NCBI GenBank assembly: GCA_026929865.2
Contig: CM049395.1
Span: 32,109,501 to 32,173,500 of the forward strand
Source: Hyperoplus lanceolatus
Lineage: Eukaryota; Chordata; Actinopteri; Uranoscopiformes; Ammodytidae
Length of the DNA stretch: 64,000 nt
Direction of reading: 5' to 3'
Part shown: positions 24,554 through 35,651 of the stretch, piece after piece
How the letters are laid out: each line of letters begins with the position of its first letter
How positions within the stretch are numbered: position 1 is the stretch's first letter
Notes under the pieces: generated by a model
What the model was told of the DNA's origin: nothing
Seen by the model: only the letters and a program-made list of their open reading frames with translations
Database searches by the model: none
Made by a program: the position numbers and the translations under genes

Positions 24554-25043
24554 GTACAGCAAAAAAAATAAAAAATACTCATCAACATCCCAATTTTTCC
24601 AATCTATTACAAGTGTAGAATAATGAGTTTTGCAAAGTTACTCCAAGTTGCTACACTCAAATTACTTTGTTAAGCATCAAATGGTTAATTGTTTATTGAA
24701 CCTGATGCTTCGGAACCTTTATGAACCGACTCTGCAATATCATTGAAGTCATTACATCGAAAAGCAATCTCTTATTCCATGACTAGTAAGGCATGTAAGA
24801 GATAACTCAACACTTTGTTATAAGCAAAAAAAAAAACACAAATTATATGCACATACTTCGAGTCTAAAAAAAAATGAAATTTGTAAACTCAAATGGAAAT
24901 TATATCTGTATATTGAGCACACAAAGGAAGGATATGGGGGGGGGGGGGGAATTTATAAAAAAAAAAACAGACTGCATAGTTTGTGACACTGGTGGTCAGG
25001 TGATTGAATGTTTCCTGTTGCTGACGCCTGTTTCCTCCCCCAG
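24554..25043 (+). other. mpped2: mpped2 last intron, 490 bp
   Basis: GTACAG donor and CTCCCCCAG acceptor. It is AT-rich and contains a short poly-G run (24937-24949) and poly-A runs. No other feature is seen. Confidence 0.93.
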
Positions 25044-25162
25044 GCTACGGGCTGATGACAGACGGCTACACAACGTTCGTCAACGCGTCAACCTGCACCG
25101 TCAGCTTCCAGCCCACCAACCCCCCCATCGTGTTCGACTTGCCCAACCCCTCTAGCTCCTGA
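25044..25162 (+). CDS. mpped2: mpped2 last coding exon with stop codon
   Basis: It encodes YGLMTDGYTTFVNASTCTVS, then FQPTNPPIVFDLPNPSSS and TGA at 25160-25162. This corresponds to the C-terminus of MPPED2 (~residues 257-294); the family ends in FQPTNPPIxFDLPNP plus a short variable tail. The acceptor TTTCCTCCCCCAG precedes 25044, and the first two bases complete a split Gly. The three exons together supply about 116 residues, the C-terminal two-fifths of the enzyme. No frameshift or premature stop is present, so the gene appears functional. The final three residues (SSS) differ from the mammalian QGS. Confidence 0.96.
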
Positions 25163-26868
25163 GACCAGAGGACAAGGGGGGGGGGGGTCTTTTAAAGGGA
25201 GGTTCAAGGGGCACGATAAACTACTTTTTTTTTTCTATAAATATGTCAAGTTTAAAATTGGGAGAAAAAAAAATCTAAGTGTTTCTTTGCAAACTTTTGG
25301 TCTTCTCCAAGCTGTTGTTGAGGTTGAGAAGATTTTGAGACGTAGGGGTGGGGGTGGATGGGTTCGGGGAGGTTTTCTGGGAGGGTTAAAGGAGAGTGCC
25401 GGTGTTAAATTTTTGAGAATTGTCCCTTCGAGATTTTTTTTTTGCACACAGTCAGTTTAGGTGTAGATTAACAAGGCTATCACGATCGTTTTCAATTTTG
25501 TTTAAAAAACTTCCATAATAATAAGTGAGATAATCAACAAAGAAACCTTCTCTTTTGTCTTGCTTTCATCATGCAGAGTTGAGCATTTATATATCATTGC
25601 TACAGGAAGAAATGAAAACCTCGTCCAGGAAATAATCCCTCACAAAAATGTTGCCTTAGTGCAGAATGCCAGGAGGAAATCAAGCAATGATTTTAATATT
25701 TTTTTTCTGGATCATGACAAAGTTATTCTCCACTGAATATGGTCTTTTTTTCTTTTTTACATCATAAATGTATACATATTTTTTTTTTTGGGGGGGGGGG
25801 GACCTGAATTTGGGGCGAGTGTAAAAAATGAGCTGCGAGTGACACCGGTATTCTCCTTCTTCAGAGGGATTTTGTGGTTAAACAATCTTGCTCTTGATAA
25901 ATATTGGTCAGATCTGTAAGATAAATGATGCTTTGTGAATTTGTACAATTTCTCTATGTTTGGTTTGCATTGGCCGGACAATGGATGCCATCGTTTTATG
26001 TTGTATCATCTGATATTTTGTGTTTAGATCTTTTTTGTTTGTTTGTATGTTTTTGCGTCAGTTCCTCTTTTCTTATTGGCTGACAGGGACGCTGCCTTAA
26101 ACTAGCTTTAATGTTCTCAGCTAGAGCCCGACTCTCTGCGAGCTCAGAAAAAGTCCTTATTTATTACCCATCATCCCCGCAAAACAACACCTGACTAACG
26201 CAGGGACAGTAAGCTATCAAATTACAGCCTGAAAAATTAACTTTGTAACATCACATCTGATCTAATTTGGAAAATGTATGTATAAAATATATATATTATA
26301 TATTCATGTTGTAAAACAGCTGTACTTAAAGTTCGGTTTGATGGAAAAAGAAAAAAAATTAAATCAGGTGTGTGTGTTTTTTGTATGCACCTGTATGATT
26401 GATTTTGTTTCTTTAATGCTCCCACCCGCCACTCTTCAGCGGTTTCTTTAATGTTTTTTGTATCCACTCTCCCAGTAGGGTAGACATTCATTTTGGATGA
26501 GAGAGGAAAAACTTGTCAGAGTCACAATCCAACAGGTGCTGCTTGTTCCCAACAACACACCTGCTTAAACATGGTTAAGTTGTCCTTTAAAAGTGTAAAT
26601 CTGATAGTATTTGTGTTTTATTGCTCTTTGTTTTCTTCTTCTTCTAATTTTGCACTGTGTGTAAATGCAATCTTGCTAGCACAAAAAAAAATGTTGCCAA
26701 TAGCTGTCTCAACTTTGCCGCTGTAAATGCTCTCTCCGTGCTCTGTTCCTCTCTCGCTTTTTCTCTGATTGTATCCCCTCTTCATGGAAATGTTAGTTCT
26801 CTTTCAGTTCATTGTGATATATTTAGCTGCCTTTATATGCAAATAAAATTGCAAGATTTTTACTTATC
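25163..26868 (+). other. mpped2: mpped2 3' untranslated region (inferred extent)
   Basis: The AT-rich region after the stop contains no repeats of recognised families apart from homopolymer runs (G runs near 25177 and 25791, T and A runs). It includes many TGTAAAT-like and ATTTA-type motifs common in regulated 3' UTRs. I end it about 20 nt past the AATAAA at 26842 because T/G-rich sequence (TCTTGTTTTTTGGGTGGG) follows. The extent is an inference; earlier weak signals could also be used. Confidence 0.6.
26842..26847 (+). promoter_or_regulatory. mpped2: Candidate poly(A) signal AATAAA for mpped2
   Basis: Canonical AATAAA followed within about 30-50 nt by a GT/T-rich element, TCTTGTTTTTTGGGTGGG. 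It lies 1.68 kb after the stop codon, consistent with the long 3' UTR of this gene. Confidence 0.6.
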
Positions 26869-28275
26869 GAGCTCTGTCTTGTTTTTTGGGTGGGAAAATG
26901 TCTTCAGGTTCAGGTTTAGTAGTTGAAATGACATCATTTGTCAGTTTGGCTGCACACGTATTAATCACATACATGTTTGGCCTCAAGTCTTTTTAAAGTC
27001 CAAGTGATAACACGATTTATTGGTGTCTAAGTTATTTTTTTCATTAATTGTTGATTTTTGATTCAATTTCACACCTCAGGAAAAACACTGCTGCTGTACA
27101 GTTGAATGAGAGAACCTGGCTGATTTAATGAAGACATTAACAATGTTCTCTTTTTTTACATCAGCAAATGTAAAATTCATATAAGCATGAAATGTAAATA
27201 CTGATGCTGATGTTCATGTTTTAGACCCAGCTGCAGCAAAGCTTGGCCTATTTATGAGAGCCATTTGCATACTTATTTACAACGTATATTATAAATGTAT
27301 ACTTATCTGTACAGCCCACTGACACAGCTGGTGTTCTAGCCTGTTGAGGTAGAACACCTGCTGGCCCTGATTGTGTAAAGACCAGAGGAGCAACATGCCA
27401 CATTGGAAGTCTTGGCACACAGATGAAGGCAGCGCAGAAGCATTCTTTTTTGGTGCTGTTAAAGCCGAAATGTTCAACTTGTACGCACATTTGTGACCTC
27501 TTCAAATGCATTACATAAAATGTGAATACAATGGCAACCCTAGAGTGCCAAACTTAAAGAGGATAACACACAAATGAATAATCAAAGACGTATTGGAGTA
27601 TCCTCTATTACTGAACTTTGTATTTCTAGTAACTCATGCACATCTAAAGATCCATCGGTGATGTTATGTACTCAGTGTTTTTACTACATTAAGAACCTTT
27701 AACAGATCACAAACAAAACTCAATGAGAGCAGATCAACCGCTGACTTCACTCAGCAGGGAGAGAATAAAAAGATGGCTTGTGTTCCTCCCCATACTTACC
27801 TGTTATCTGAATGTTCACCATGTTTGGGCTCTAGATCTGTATGATTTCTCATTACAGTTTCATCAGGTTTCATTCTTTTTTCACCATCCGCCAGCACAGA
27901 TCCCTGGTATAGGCCAACAAACATAAAATGGGCTTGAGTTGTAGTAGGGCGCCTCTCTGCCAGCCTTTTCCCACCAACCCCCTTCTCTCATCACCACAAC
28001 ATCAAAGCAACCCAACCAATTAACTATTCCCCGAAACCAGAGCGGCAAAGCAGCGCCCCACACCCATCCCCTGTGCACATTACCATAATCCAGTCTAATC
28101 ATATTAACATGGGCCACAGATGAGCAGGAGGAGACACGGCTGCTCTTTCTGTGTTCGCTCAACCTCTTAGTGTGGGTGTGAATGCATACGGGCACTTTTA
28201 TGCTGCACATGCTGTGTCTCTGCATAGTCCAGTCCTTTAACATAGCCCTATACTCCCCAAACATGCTAGATGTTA
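26869..28275. other. Intergenic sequence downstream of mpped2, no gene seen
   Basis: Unique, AT-rich sequence. The only structured item is a 77-bp segment at 27521-27597 that recurs near 28893 (annotated separately). Confidence 0.5.
27521..27597 (+). repeat. Dispersed direct repeat, copy 1 (about 75 bp)
   Basis: The blocks GAATACAATGGCAAC, GAGTGCCAAACTTAAAGAGG and ATATTGGA/GTATTGGA recur in the same order and orientation at 28893-28964. A few substitutions and small gaps separate the copies. The separation is about 1.37 kb. Nature unknown. Confidence 0.75.
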
Positions 28276-28613
28276 AAGGTGGAGTCAACTATTCTGGCGA
28301 ATGCTTGTCATCATAATCAGTGAATATCTCCTCAAGATGCGCTACCTGTCTGTAGGCTACTGTGTGCGCGCTGAAAAGAAAATTCCAGTGTTAATACACA
28401 GCCTATGCTCTGTAAACTGGCATGTTATAGCTACAGTGGGCTCCCTTTGTTTAGATATGATTTGTTTACATACCAGTTTACAGAGCCTAGGCTGTGTATT
28501 AACACCAGATTTCATTTTTAGCGCTCATACAGTACATTTAGGCAGCGGATCGTGAGGAAGTATTAACTGATTTTGACAAAAAATAATTTCTCCAGAATTG
28601 CTGACTCCACCTT
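28276..28613. mobile_element. TA-flanked MITE, about 338 bp
   Basis: The left end AAGGTGGAGTCAACTATTCT and right end AGAATTGCTGACTCCACCTT are inverted repeats, and TA lies immediately outside each end (28274-28275, 28614-28615). This fits a Tc1/mariner-like MITE. It carries an internal long inverted repeat (28388-28420 with 28473-28505). A related right-end fragment is at 13205-13313. No coding capacity. Confidence 0.68.
28388..28505. repeat. Internal inverted repeat, 33-bp arms
   Basis: The arms 28388-28420 and 28473-28505 are inverse complements with one mismatch; the core is ACACAGCCTATGCTCTGTAA. The 52-bp spacer could form a hairpin loop. It lies inside the MITE at 28276-28613. Confidence 0.85.
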
Positions 28614-28614
28614 T

Positions 28615-28740
28615 ATGAGGACCTTTAATTGGATCCACTGTGGGACAGGGAGCCAGTGGAGGTTTTTTGAGGACAGTGGAGATGTGGTCACGGGATCAGG
28701 AATGGTTGAGCTGGCAGGCAGGCGGCAAAGTGCTAGACAT
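28615..28740 (-). mobile_element. Possible LINE-derived fragment
   Basis: On the minus strand a short frame reads SPLSSKNLHWLPVPQWIQLK, similar to the LHWLPVxxRIxFK motif near the C-terminus of L2-like LINE reverse transcriptases. The + strand (GGGAGCCAGTGGAGGTTTTT) also resembles a frequent fish repeat tail, so the exact origin is uncertain. No longer match or tail is visible. Confidence 0.35.
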
Positions 28741-28892
28741 ACCGGAGTTTGTGTACTGATTATGTACATACTAATTGTACACATGTTAACATTAGCAGTG
28801 TTAATCATCGCGTAGCTCAAGAGATTCATATGGCTCGCAAAGCTTTTATCGTCACAAAATAATGATATGGTAATGCAGCTAGTACATCACAT

Positions 28893-28964
28893 TTGAATAC
28901 AATGGCAACACCAGAGTGCCAAACTTAAAGAGGAAAACACAAAATAATAAACAAAGATATTGGA
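28893..28964 (+). repeat. Dispersed direct repeat, copy 2
   Basis: Counterpart of 27521-27597 in the same orientation, with a few substitutions and two small gaps. Confidence 0.75.
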
Positions 28965-29779
28965 CCCTGCTCGATGATAACAAGACACTTAAGGTATGTG
29001 TATTAGTTTGGTAAAGTGGCTTTAATTATTATCATAGTCATTAGCCTTAGGGGGCATTGCTACGAAGAAAAAGCCAGTCAGAGGTACTGAAATGCACCTT
29101 GGGGGCCATAGTTCAGTTTACATTTTTATGTACATGGCTTGTACTTTTACTTTTTACCACATAGGTTAAATATATATTTTTTTATTTTGCCACATTTTGA
29201 GGATTGCGTGTATAAATGAGTGGATGAAAACACCTAATGTTCATCCTGAGAATGGACTGAGGGGAGAATCTTTCCTAAGTGTGTTTTTACTTTGGTAAAG
29301 ACAATCAGTTTGGTTTTATTAACGCTCATCCTTCTGTCTGACACAGAGAATATCTGTTATGTTTCTTGGATTGTCAGTGCCACTTTCTCTCTCTCTCTCT
29401 CTCTCTCTCTGTCCTGCCCTCTCTGTTAGCGATAGTGTCTCTAGCCGTCACCCTTTCATGTCTCAGTGTCAGGACGTTTATAGCGCTGCCACATTGCTGG
29501 CTGTATTAATTATCCTTGCTCAGGCAGCTGCTGGTCTTATTGGGTCTTTGTCAGGTTAGCCTTCGTACGCTGCTGATGGATAAGGGGCAAGACGCGGTGA
29601 AGGCTGAGCACCCGCATCGACCCCTGTGTGTGTGTGTGTGTGCGTGCGTGTGCATGTGTTTCTGCCTGCATGTGTGTGGCTTACCCTGGTGCCAGTGCTC
29701 TGCATGCAGTGTGTATATGGACATAATTGCCCGCCAGTGGTATTATTGTAATCTGGAGCTCATTTGGCACCAGTTTGAG

Positions 29780-30190
29780 ATGCTATGAAATAATTATTTA
29801 AAACAGAGCACACATGCTTTCCATGAGCTCATCTTCCCCATGTGGTCTTATTTAAGAATCAATATTTTATCATTGCAGTTTATAGTATTTGGGGGTTTAT
29901 TAGAGGAAGATATTTAGGCTAGAAATGGAGATATTGAGTGTTTTATATTTTTAATTAAAATGGACACATCGGAATATAGTATCCTTCTGTCAGGAAAACC
30001 AATATGCTGTGAGGAACGTGCCATATGGAGCCAATATGCTAATTAGGCGAGGATTGGTTCAGTTTTAATTTAGTCAGCTCCAAATGTAAAACTTGATTAA
30101 ATTAAATTGAAAGTTCATTGGCTAATGATAGAGATGTCCTAATTATTTTTACAGTTAATTATTTTCCCCCTGCAGAGTGGGTGGAGGCTG
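29780..30190. promoter_or_regulatory. Candidate conserved non-coding (enhancer-like) element
   Basis: Unique AT-rich sequence with a very high density of homeodomain-type cores: AATAATTATTTAAAA near 29788, TTAATTAAAATGG near 29951, GTTTTAATTTAG near 30062, GATTAAATTAAATTG near 30093, and CTAATTATTTTTACAGTTAA near 30139. No microsatellite or transposon ends occur. This pattern is usual for long-range developmental enhancers in vertebrate gene deserts. Conservation is untested. Confidence 0.33.
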
Positions 30191-30689
30191 TCATTTCCCT
30201 TTACGTTCCGAGTTTTAAAGGGGTCTCTATAAGGGCAGATTGAACTGGAAGAGCAATAACCTCTTCCTACTCCACTAACAATACGTGATTATCAGTGGGT
30301 CCGCTGAAGGACGCCTGATGATTAGCCCCTCCACTGTTTCTTTACATAACCGTAGAGACAAAAAAAGCTACATTTGTCTAATGGTATGTAATTTACCTGC
30401 TTCTTGATTTTAACTCTCCTGTCTTGCTCTTTATTTTTGCATGCGCCTCACTGATTAATCATGTGGCGTTTAGAAAATGACCGTAATTACAGTTTATTGG
30501 GGCGCTCTTGTTCCATTATTCACCAATCAAGAAACATCGCCCAACGGACAATCAAACTCCTTGACAATCGCACACCTGATTGTAGCTTCACCACCTAGAA
30601 AGCTAAAATCTGCACATCAACAAATGATAAAATACTAATGCAAGTTTGATCACTGTGCCCAAATAACCTTGACTTAAAGGTCAACTTAC

Positions 30690-31253
30690 CCGCTTTCTCA
30701 GAGCCGTCATCCACATAGAATGGTATTCATCAGCGGATTGGAGCTTGCTCAGGCTTGATAACAACAAGTGATCGTAAGGGAGGTGATAATAACCAGTGTC
30801 TCTGTTAAAGGATTGTCTATGGTGTTGGATGTGACTGTCCTCATTGCTCTTTTTGTGGCTGTCCACTGACTCTTTCTAGATGGTTTTGTATCCGTACTCA
30901 GTTCAAGCTGTATCTGGTTTTGGCCTGATGTTGGCTGTTAATTTAGTTTTTTTCAGCCTCTTGTCCAGGATCCTTGCCATTTCAATGAAGTAGTGTTGTT
31001 CCCCAAATCTGTCACAGCAGATGATGTCATACTTATAAAATTTATCAGAGCATAACATATCCGTTTTTGTGAGATCAATTCTCCACTGGAGAACTGATGG
31101 TGAAATACCAGTTTCGTAAAATTTCAAAGAGGAGGATTCAAAGGGAAGTTTGATGCTCCAACTGGACTCTGTTGATTTATCAATTTTCCATCTTAAGTTG
31201 AGGTATGGATTCTCATTATTCACTTCTTGAACCTTCTTTGCCTGGAGTAACCC
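30690..31253 (-). pseudogene. Unidentified coding relic: 188-codon frame with two stops
   Basis: One minus-strand frame stays open from 31253 down to 30690 except for TGA at 30903-30905 and TAG at 30876-30878, nine codons apart. The peptide has ordinary globular composition (for example NPYLNLRWKIDKSTESSW, then YKYDIICCDRFGEQHYFIEM, and after the stops DTGYYHLPYDHLLLSSLSKL), with no low complexity. At its 3' end the frame reaches AAAGCG|GTAAGT, a near-consensus splice donor (30684-30689 on the minus strand), so it resembles an exon. A possible acceptor CTCCAG lies near 31242, but without a clear pyrimidine tract. The first part could begin in a neighbouring frame. I do not recognise the family; it could be a decayed host exon or a fragment of a mobile-element gene. 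Confidence 0.42.
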
Positions 31254-32769
31254 TCATCCCTGCTGCACCTCCCTCTCTCTATCCTTTGATCTTCTGTTTT
31301 GTAAGTGGTGGTTTGAGTTTTACTTTGGAATCTGGAACTGAAAAAGGTTGGGACAGTGACATAATGCGTGAAAAGTACTGCTGTCACCTACAACGCCCAT
31401 CTGCAAATATGGTGGCTTTATTACTTTTCAATTGTAATTGTAGAATTAACGCTCTGCTATGAATTTAGAGAATCCCCAAAACTCTTGGGCTTAAAAACAT
31501 TTTAAAAACTGCAAAAATGTAAAAAGTTATAGCCAGAAGCTAAACGTGTTTTGGCCTCATGAAGACTAATATTAAGCTTAGAAAATGTTGTTGATATAGT
31601 TGAACTGAAAATGTCTGTTTTTTTTTCTTATTTTACTTTTACTCTGAGTGCCTTTGTGTTGCTTCAGAAAGACATTGGTGTTGGCATACAGTGCAGAAAT
31701 CGCTGCTGCAGCTTCACCTTTATGTCAGTTTTAGTGAAAAGCAGGAGAATCTCAACAATCAACTAAAAAACCTCTCGAGAATCCGAGCAGGCGGTCGATA
31801 CGACTCTAGACGTAAACAGGCAGGTAGACTCGGTGAACAGCAGCGCGGTGCAGAGGTCAAAACTTCATTAATGTCTGATTAATGTCTTCAAGCTGATTAA
31901 TTCAATTGAGCCCTTTATTACACTGGGTGTATTAATAGAAGTGAAGGAGTCCCTCAGCAGGAGATGCTGTCTGCCATATGGGGGAGCATTATGGCTGTGT
32001 TGGCTGGACGGGGATGCCAACCACAGCACTGGGAGGGTCAAGAGTTCACGCTAGGAGAGGTGGGAGGTTTGGCAAATACTTGAGTAAAAACAAAAAAGCG
32101 TTGCCCTGCACCATGAACCAACTCAACTGCCAAGGCCTGGCTGAATGGGGTCTGGCTGTCTATTGAAATGAATTGTGAACATTTTTGGATATGGTTCTGC
32201 TCACAATATGGTAATGTTTAAATAAGAGAAAAAAAGGGAGGGGTCAAAGTTCTTATACAAACTGGACAAACAGCTGTTTCAAGTTTTGTTTAACATTTTT
32301 TTTTCTGTTCCTCTACTTCAGCTATACACCAGAATTAACAATGACATAGCACCAAGTAACATCCAATGAGGATGAGCCCCGCATATCAAGGAGAATTTTG
32401 TTATCTGGTGTAACACTGTATCTTCCAACTGTAGGTGATGTGTTCTTACTTATTTGTTTACTTTAATATGATGTTTCAGTGTAAAATATATTCAGTTAAT
32501 TGTCAGAATTGTATGTAAGTTCCTCATAAATTATGACAGACTTCTGTCCACAGCTGCGATTTTCTGCCCAATATTCGGCTCAAATACAGCTTGCTCTTTT
32601 CTGGACTGAAGAAGTACATTAACTCATACGGTATATTCTTCTTAAGTATAACTTTGAGATACTTGACACCTGAGTACTTCCATTTTATGTTACTAACTCT
32701 ACAACATTATTCAACAGGTGTGAGAACTAGTTACTTTTCAGAAAAGATATTAAAATGTCAAAACATTTA
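31254..32769. other. Intergenic, no gene seen
   Basis: Unique sequence. The part at 31855-32050 (TTAATGTCTGATTAATGTC, then GCTGATTAATTCAATTGAG) is again TAAT-rich and could be regulatory. No transposon ends recognised. Confidence 0.45.
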
Positions 32770-33239
32770 AAGGTGAAGTAAGCGGTTTATTTATATTAAT
32801 ATAAGTGTTAAATCGCTCTTTATTCATACAGTAATCAGTTACACGATGTGCGCATTTCATAAAGCCAATCTCTTAGTCAGCTGCTCTGCATGTAATAAGC
32901 AATTAAACTTTATGTAGTATCCCGAAATGTTATCCAATCACAAGAGAGAACACTACAAACCGACACCCGTCCGCACCCGTCTCATTCATGGTCTCACTGC
33001 CTGTGCACGCCAGAGCGACACATGGGTGAATGTTTTTGCGCCTACAATGGCGGAGCAGGTAAAAATCCTTCCCAATGTCTGTTTTGATGGTTTTATCACA
33101 CTTATGGATCTGAGATGATGCTAGATAACTTTCTGCTCGAAGTGCATTAATGTGGTGATGTAGGGACGAGCGAGGAGACTGCTAACTGCAGTAACTGACC
33201 GGAAGTTAGCTAAAAGAACCATTCCGCTTACAGCTCCTT
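32770..33239. mobile_element. TA-flanked MITE, about 470 bp
   Basis: The left end AAAGGTGAAGTAAGCGG and the inverse of the right end, AAAGGAGCTGTAAGCGG, match at most positions. TA dinucleotides flank both ends (32768-32769 and 33240-33241). Its ends resemble those of the MITE at 28276-28613 (AAAGGTGGAGT). No coding content. Confidence 0.52.
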
Positions 33240-33532
33240 TAAGTTTTTAAAATACAATGCATTTCGAAAAATTAGAAAAGTAAAAAAATTGGTTTAACAA
33301 GAAAAGTGATTACACCAAAAAAATCGAACGTGTACTTTTTTAGTTTCAATATTGAGAATACTTTTAAAGAAAAGAAACTGACATATGTCGCGGGGATCTA
33401 ACGTTCATAACAGTGTTAGAAGAGTTTTTTTCTTTTTTCTTTAATCCAGTGTAATTTCTCCTTCTGTCCTGTGAAACAGTCAGTTGGCGCCAGTGTTTCT
33501 TCCTTTACCCCGATGACGTTAACTCCTGGCAT

Positions 33533-33572
<40 letters not shown>

Positions 33573-34511
33573 CACATACACTCAGGCTTACTCAGACGAA
33601 CTACAGCTGTTATAGTTGGCACACTGTGTCAATTGTGTTTGCCCTGGGAGTTAACAGCAGCCACTCGACATGAGACGGCGCTTGCTCTCGGCCCCTCTTG
33701 CTTGCACATGACAAAAGATCTGTTTCTAGCTCGGCGATGGCGGCTTAATTGAGTATGATAACCTCGGTGTCACAGTTGTTTATCCAACTGCTCTCCTGTT
33801 CTCCACGGCACACAGTGAATTTCAATACGTTTGACCAGAGACTGTGAAAGTATTTGAAGTCTCCATTAGCTGAATGAAGTAACCTTTCTTGAGTAGCTCT
33901 TTACAACAACACTGTAAAATAAAAATCAGTCCCGTAACTCGTTCCTTTTACGCTTTCCCAAAACCTGTATAGTTTTCAGATGAAGCTAGATCATATTATC
34001 TCCTCTTCCTGTCTGTGTGAGCCTATAAAAAGAAAGGTCAATGAAGATTAGATACATACCCATTGGATGCAATTTAGTGATTTGTATATTGTGTCAGAAA
34101 CAACCTAGCTCTTGCAGTCGTGTTAATATTGAGGCCAAAGGAGTGAGACGTTGTACCACGGCAAACTGTCTCAGGGCAGAGGTCAGGGCGGATTGTTGGG
34201 CAACACCAGACACTGTGGCTCATGGACCAACTCACAGATCATTAGCACCCCTATTCTTGCAGTTCCCTTCAACACTATGGAGCATACCGGCCTCTCTCAG
34301 CTCGCTGTCTGGGTTTTCAAGCCTGTTAAATGTTTCTTTATGTTTTGGTTTCTGTCACATGTCTTTCATCTGCGTCATTTTCATCCTCTGCAGGCAGCTG
34401 TTTTCCCTTGTAAAAGGTCTAAAATACAAACGGCCGTATGTTTCTGTCAAGCACCAACATTGACATGTATTTAATGCACCAGAGTCGCAGTAAGATATCC
34501 TGGATGGGTTA
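33240..34511. other. Intergenic, no gene seen
   Basis: Unique sequence plus one CA repeat. Overlapping frames at 34041-34474 show no family features. Confidence 0.45.
33534..33571. repeat. (CA)n microsatellite
   Basis: About 19 uninterrupted CA units. Confidence 0.97.
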
Positions 34512-35456
34512 GGGGAGAACGGGGTAATTTGTCACATGGGTTGGATGTCACAATCGTTATATCTCGGAACCAGAAGGTGCTGTCTGTGAAATTTTGGTAT
34601 GTAAATATCCAGAATTGGGATCAGAAGTCACCTACATAGTCTTCCTTGGAGTTAGACTGCTGAATTTGAGGTGAGACGACTGTTTGTGTTTTTCATGTCA
34701 AATTCAAAATATTTAGCTCCTCAGTATTTTTCTTCCAGGCTTTTACACAATGGGTTTATAACAAAACACTTGTTACCCATATAAAGTGTGAAGGGTAAAC
34801 TATAGTTTAGATTGTCGTTAGCGAGCTAATTAGTTGTCAGATGGTTGTTGGCCTTGATGCTAGCAAGAAATTCAAGTTGGGGTTGGTCGTCACATTTTTT
34901 GGGGGGTTGGTTGTCACATGTTATCTCAAGGCTGCAGCCAGAAAAGGAACTCAATAATGAAAGAAATTGTCAAGCTGCATCCTCACTGACACCCCAGAGA
35001 AGGAAATAATAGAGCAGGAAAAGGCAGCTTGCATGCAAAAGAAAAAAGGGCAACAAAATCAAAACAACCCAGTGCATCCCAAACTGGACCAGCTGCCAAG
35101 GCTACAGTAAGTTATGTAGGCCTATTTGTCAACTTGACAATGCAATTAAACTTTCAAATTTAGTTCTACTTGCTTGCCTTCTTTTTAAGATTATTCCCAT
35201 TAAGATAACATAGGGACAAACAACCCCATAGTGTTTGACAACCAACCCCTTGATGGGGTTGGTTGTCACAATGTGTAAGAGTGTCTTTGATGATTAATTT
35301 CTTCTTTATTACAATAAGATAGAAAAAGTGAGTGGTACACATTTCAAGCCAACACCTTAAGCTTCAATTTAATTTAGGAATGACTATTGAAAGATGTTTA
35401 GGTGATAAGCAATTCTCACTAGAGTAAAAAGTGTGCCTACTTACCCCGTTCTCCCC
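34512..35456 (+). mobile_element. Pogo-like (Tc1/mariner group) transposon remnant, 945 bp
   Basis: The terminal inverted repeats are GGGGAGAACGGGGTAA at left and its inverse TTACCCCGTTCTCCCC at right, with TA on both sides (34510-34511 and 35457-35458). GTTGGTTGTCACA-type motifs recur inside (34879-34922, 35259-35273). The only coding trace is the transposase C-terminal piece at 34928-35110. Most of the transposase is deleted, so this is a non-autonomous derivative. Confidence 0.75.
34928..35110 (+). pseudogene. Pogo-like transposase, C-terminal remnant
   Basis: One frame reads KAAARKGTQ, two stops (34955-34960), then KKLSSCILTDTPEKEIIEQE and a lysine-rich tail ending at TAA 35108-35110. 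A basic linker followed by LTDTPEKE and a charged helix is typical of the region after the DDE domain in pogo-like transposases of fish. The DDE catalytic part is absent. Function is lost. The family call rests on this short motif together with the TA-flanked ends. Confidence 0.6.
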
Positions 35457-35651
35457 TACTGGTTGTGCAATCCACTGGAAGTTGAATCCAGAGACAGATC
35501 GCATCCTGAGTCCAGTCTCTGGTTATTTTTGCATTAAAAGCACTTTGGTTAAGATAAGGGAAAGGTTGTGGTTCTGGTCGAATGTCGATACCTTGTGTCT
35601 CATGCTCCAAGTCAGGCCGAACCACAATTTTGCTTCAACTAAAAGGTTCTT

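Larger units (their letters stand above)
28741..30683. other. Intergenic, no gene seen
   Basis: It contains the second copy of a dispersed direct repeat, CT and GT repeats near 29388-29410 and 29625-29650, and a candidate regulatory stretch (29780-30190). Another unique TAAT-rich stretch lies at 30340-30520. Confidence 0.5.

Noticed and set aside
23534-25162. Alternative assignment as mpped1
   Set aside because: Diagnostic residues (FNGWGF, FRDWVPKEL, FQPTNPP, FDLPNP) follow MPPED2, not MPPED1.
26869-34500. Expected downstream neighbours of mpped2 in vertebrates (arl14ep, fshb)
   Set aside because: No cysteine-rich ARL14EP-like or gonadotropin beta cystine-knot coding could be seen; the minus-strand relic does not resemble either.
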